From: an uncultured Verrucomicrobiota bacterium
Lineage (GTDB): Bacteria > Verrucomicrobiota > Verrucomicrobiae > Opitutales > Opitutaceae
Reading direction: 5' to 3'
NCBI GenBank assembly: GCA_946482165.1
Contig: CAMLQS010000141.1
Location: 1-11,973, forward strand
DNA length: 11,973 bases
Shown: positions 11,909-11,973 of the stretch, piece by piece
Layout: every line of letters starts with the position of its first letter
Position numbering within the stretch: position 1 is the stretch's first letter
Notes under the pieces: model-generated
The model's database searches: none
What the model saw: only the letters and a program-made list of their open reading frames with translations
Told to the model about the DNA's origin: nothing
Program-made: the position numbers and the translations under genes

Positions 11909-11945
11909 CACGGTGCTATAGGTAAAAAATATTACGTAATGTCGA
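11909..11945 (-). promoter_or_regulatory. Candidate promoter of the cas3 remnant, with a 10-bp palindrome
   Basis: On the minus strand, TCGACA (11945-11940) and TATAGC (11920-11915) are spaced 19 bp apart. TATAGC lies 6 bases before the ATG at 11908, which would give a leaderless transcript. The spacer holds the perfect palindrome ATTACGTAAT (11931-11940), a possible operator. The region is AT-rich against a GC-rich background. Confidence 0.35.
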
Positions 11946-11973
11946 GGGTTTGGACCGAGGCGGACACAAAAAG

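Overview
The window is about 12 kb of GC-rich bacterial chromosome. The gene set, the lack of Shine-Dalgarno sites and the dispersed CGCAGAG-type repeats suggest a Verrucomicrobiota member near the Opitutaceae. That placement is inference from style; no rRNA or other taxonomic marker is present.

Layout. Positions 1-71 hold the 3' part of a tRNA-Val(GAC), followed by overlapping terminators (76-170) shared with a convergent gene for an acidic protein of unknown function (223-936, minus). From 1138 all intact genes are on the plus strand. First come an acylphosphatase and a three-gene export-type ABC set: ATPase, six-helix permease, and a membrane-anchored helical-repeat protein whose start overlaps the permease stop. 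An inverted repeat (4176-4201) then precedes the sulfate-activation genes cysC, cysD and cysN. CysD and CysN form ATP sulfurylase, and CysC phosphorylates APS to PAPS. Next are two left-handed beta-helix proteins, a gamma-class carbonic anhydrase homologue and a GlmU-acyltransferase-like protein, and then trpS.

The most unusual feature is a family of five inverted-repeat elements, one in each of the five consecutive intergenic gaps between cysC and trpS. Each arm is a run of two to four copies of an 8-nt unit, CGC(A/G)GAG(A/G), ending in TTAA or AA. Four elements carry no convincing gene (about 70-270 bp). The fifth, between cysD and cysN, encodes a GxxExxY-family protein with a PD-(D/E)XK-like residue pattern, and its arms match at 24 of 25 positions. 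I read this as a possible autonomous element with non-autonomous relatives, or a protein that acts on these repeats. A perfect three-way-junction palindrome is nested in one of the non-coding elements.

The right end (10993-11908, minus) is a decayed, truncated cas3. It has recognisable HD-nuclease and Walker A motifs, but three frameshifts and a nonsense codon, and it stops before the DEAD/H motif. No CRISPR array or other cas gene is present, so this looks like the residue of a lost type I system.
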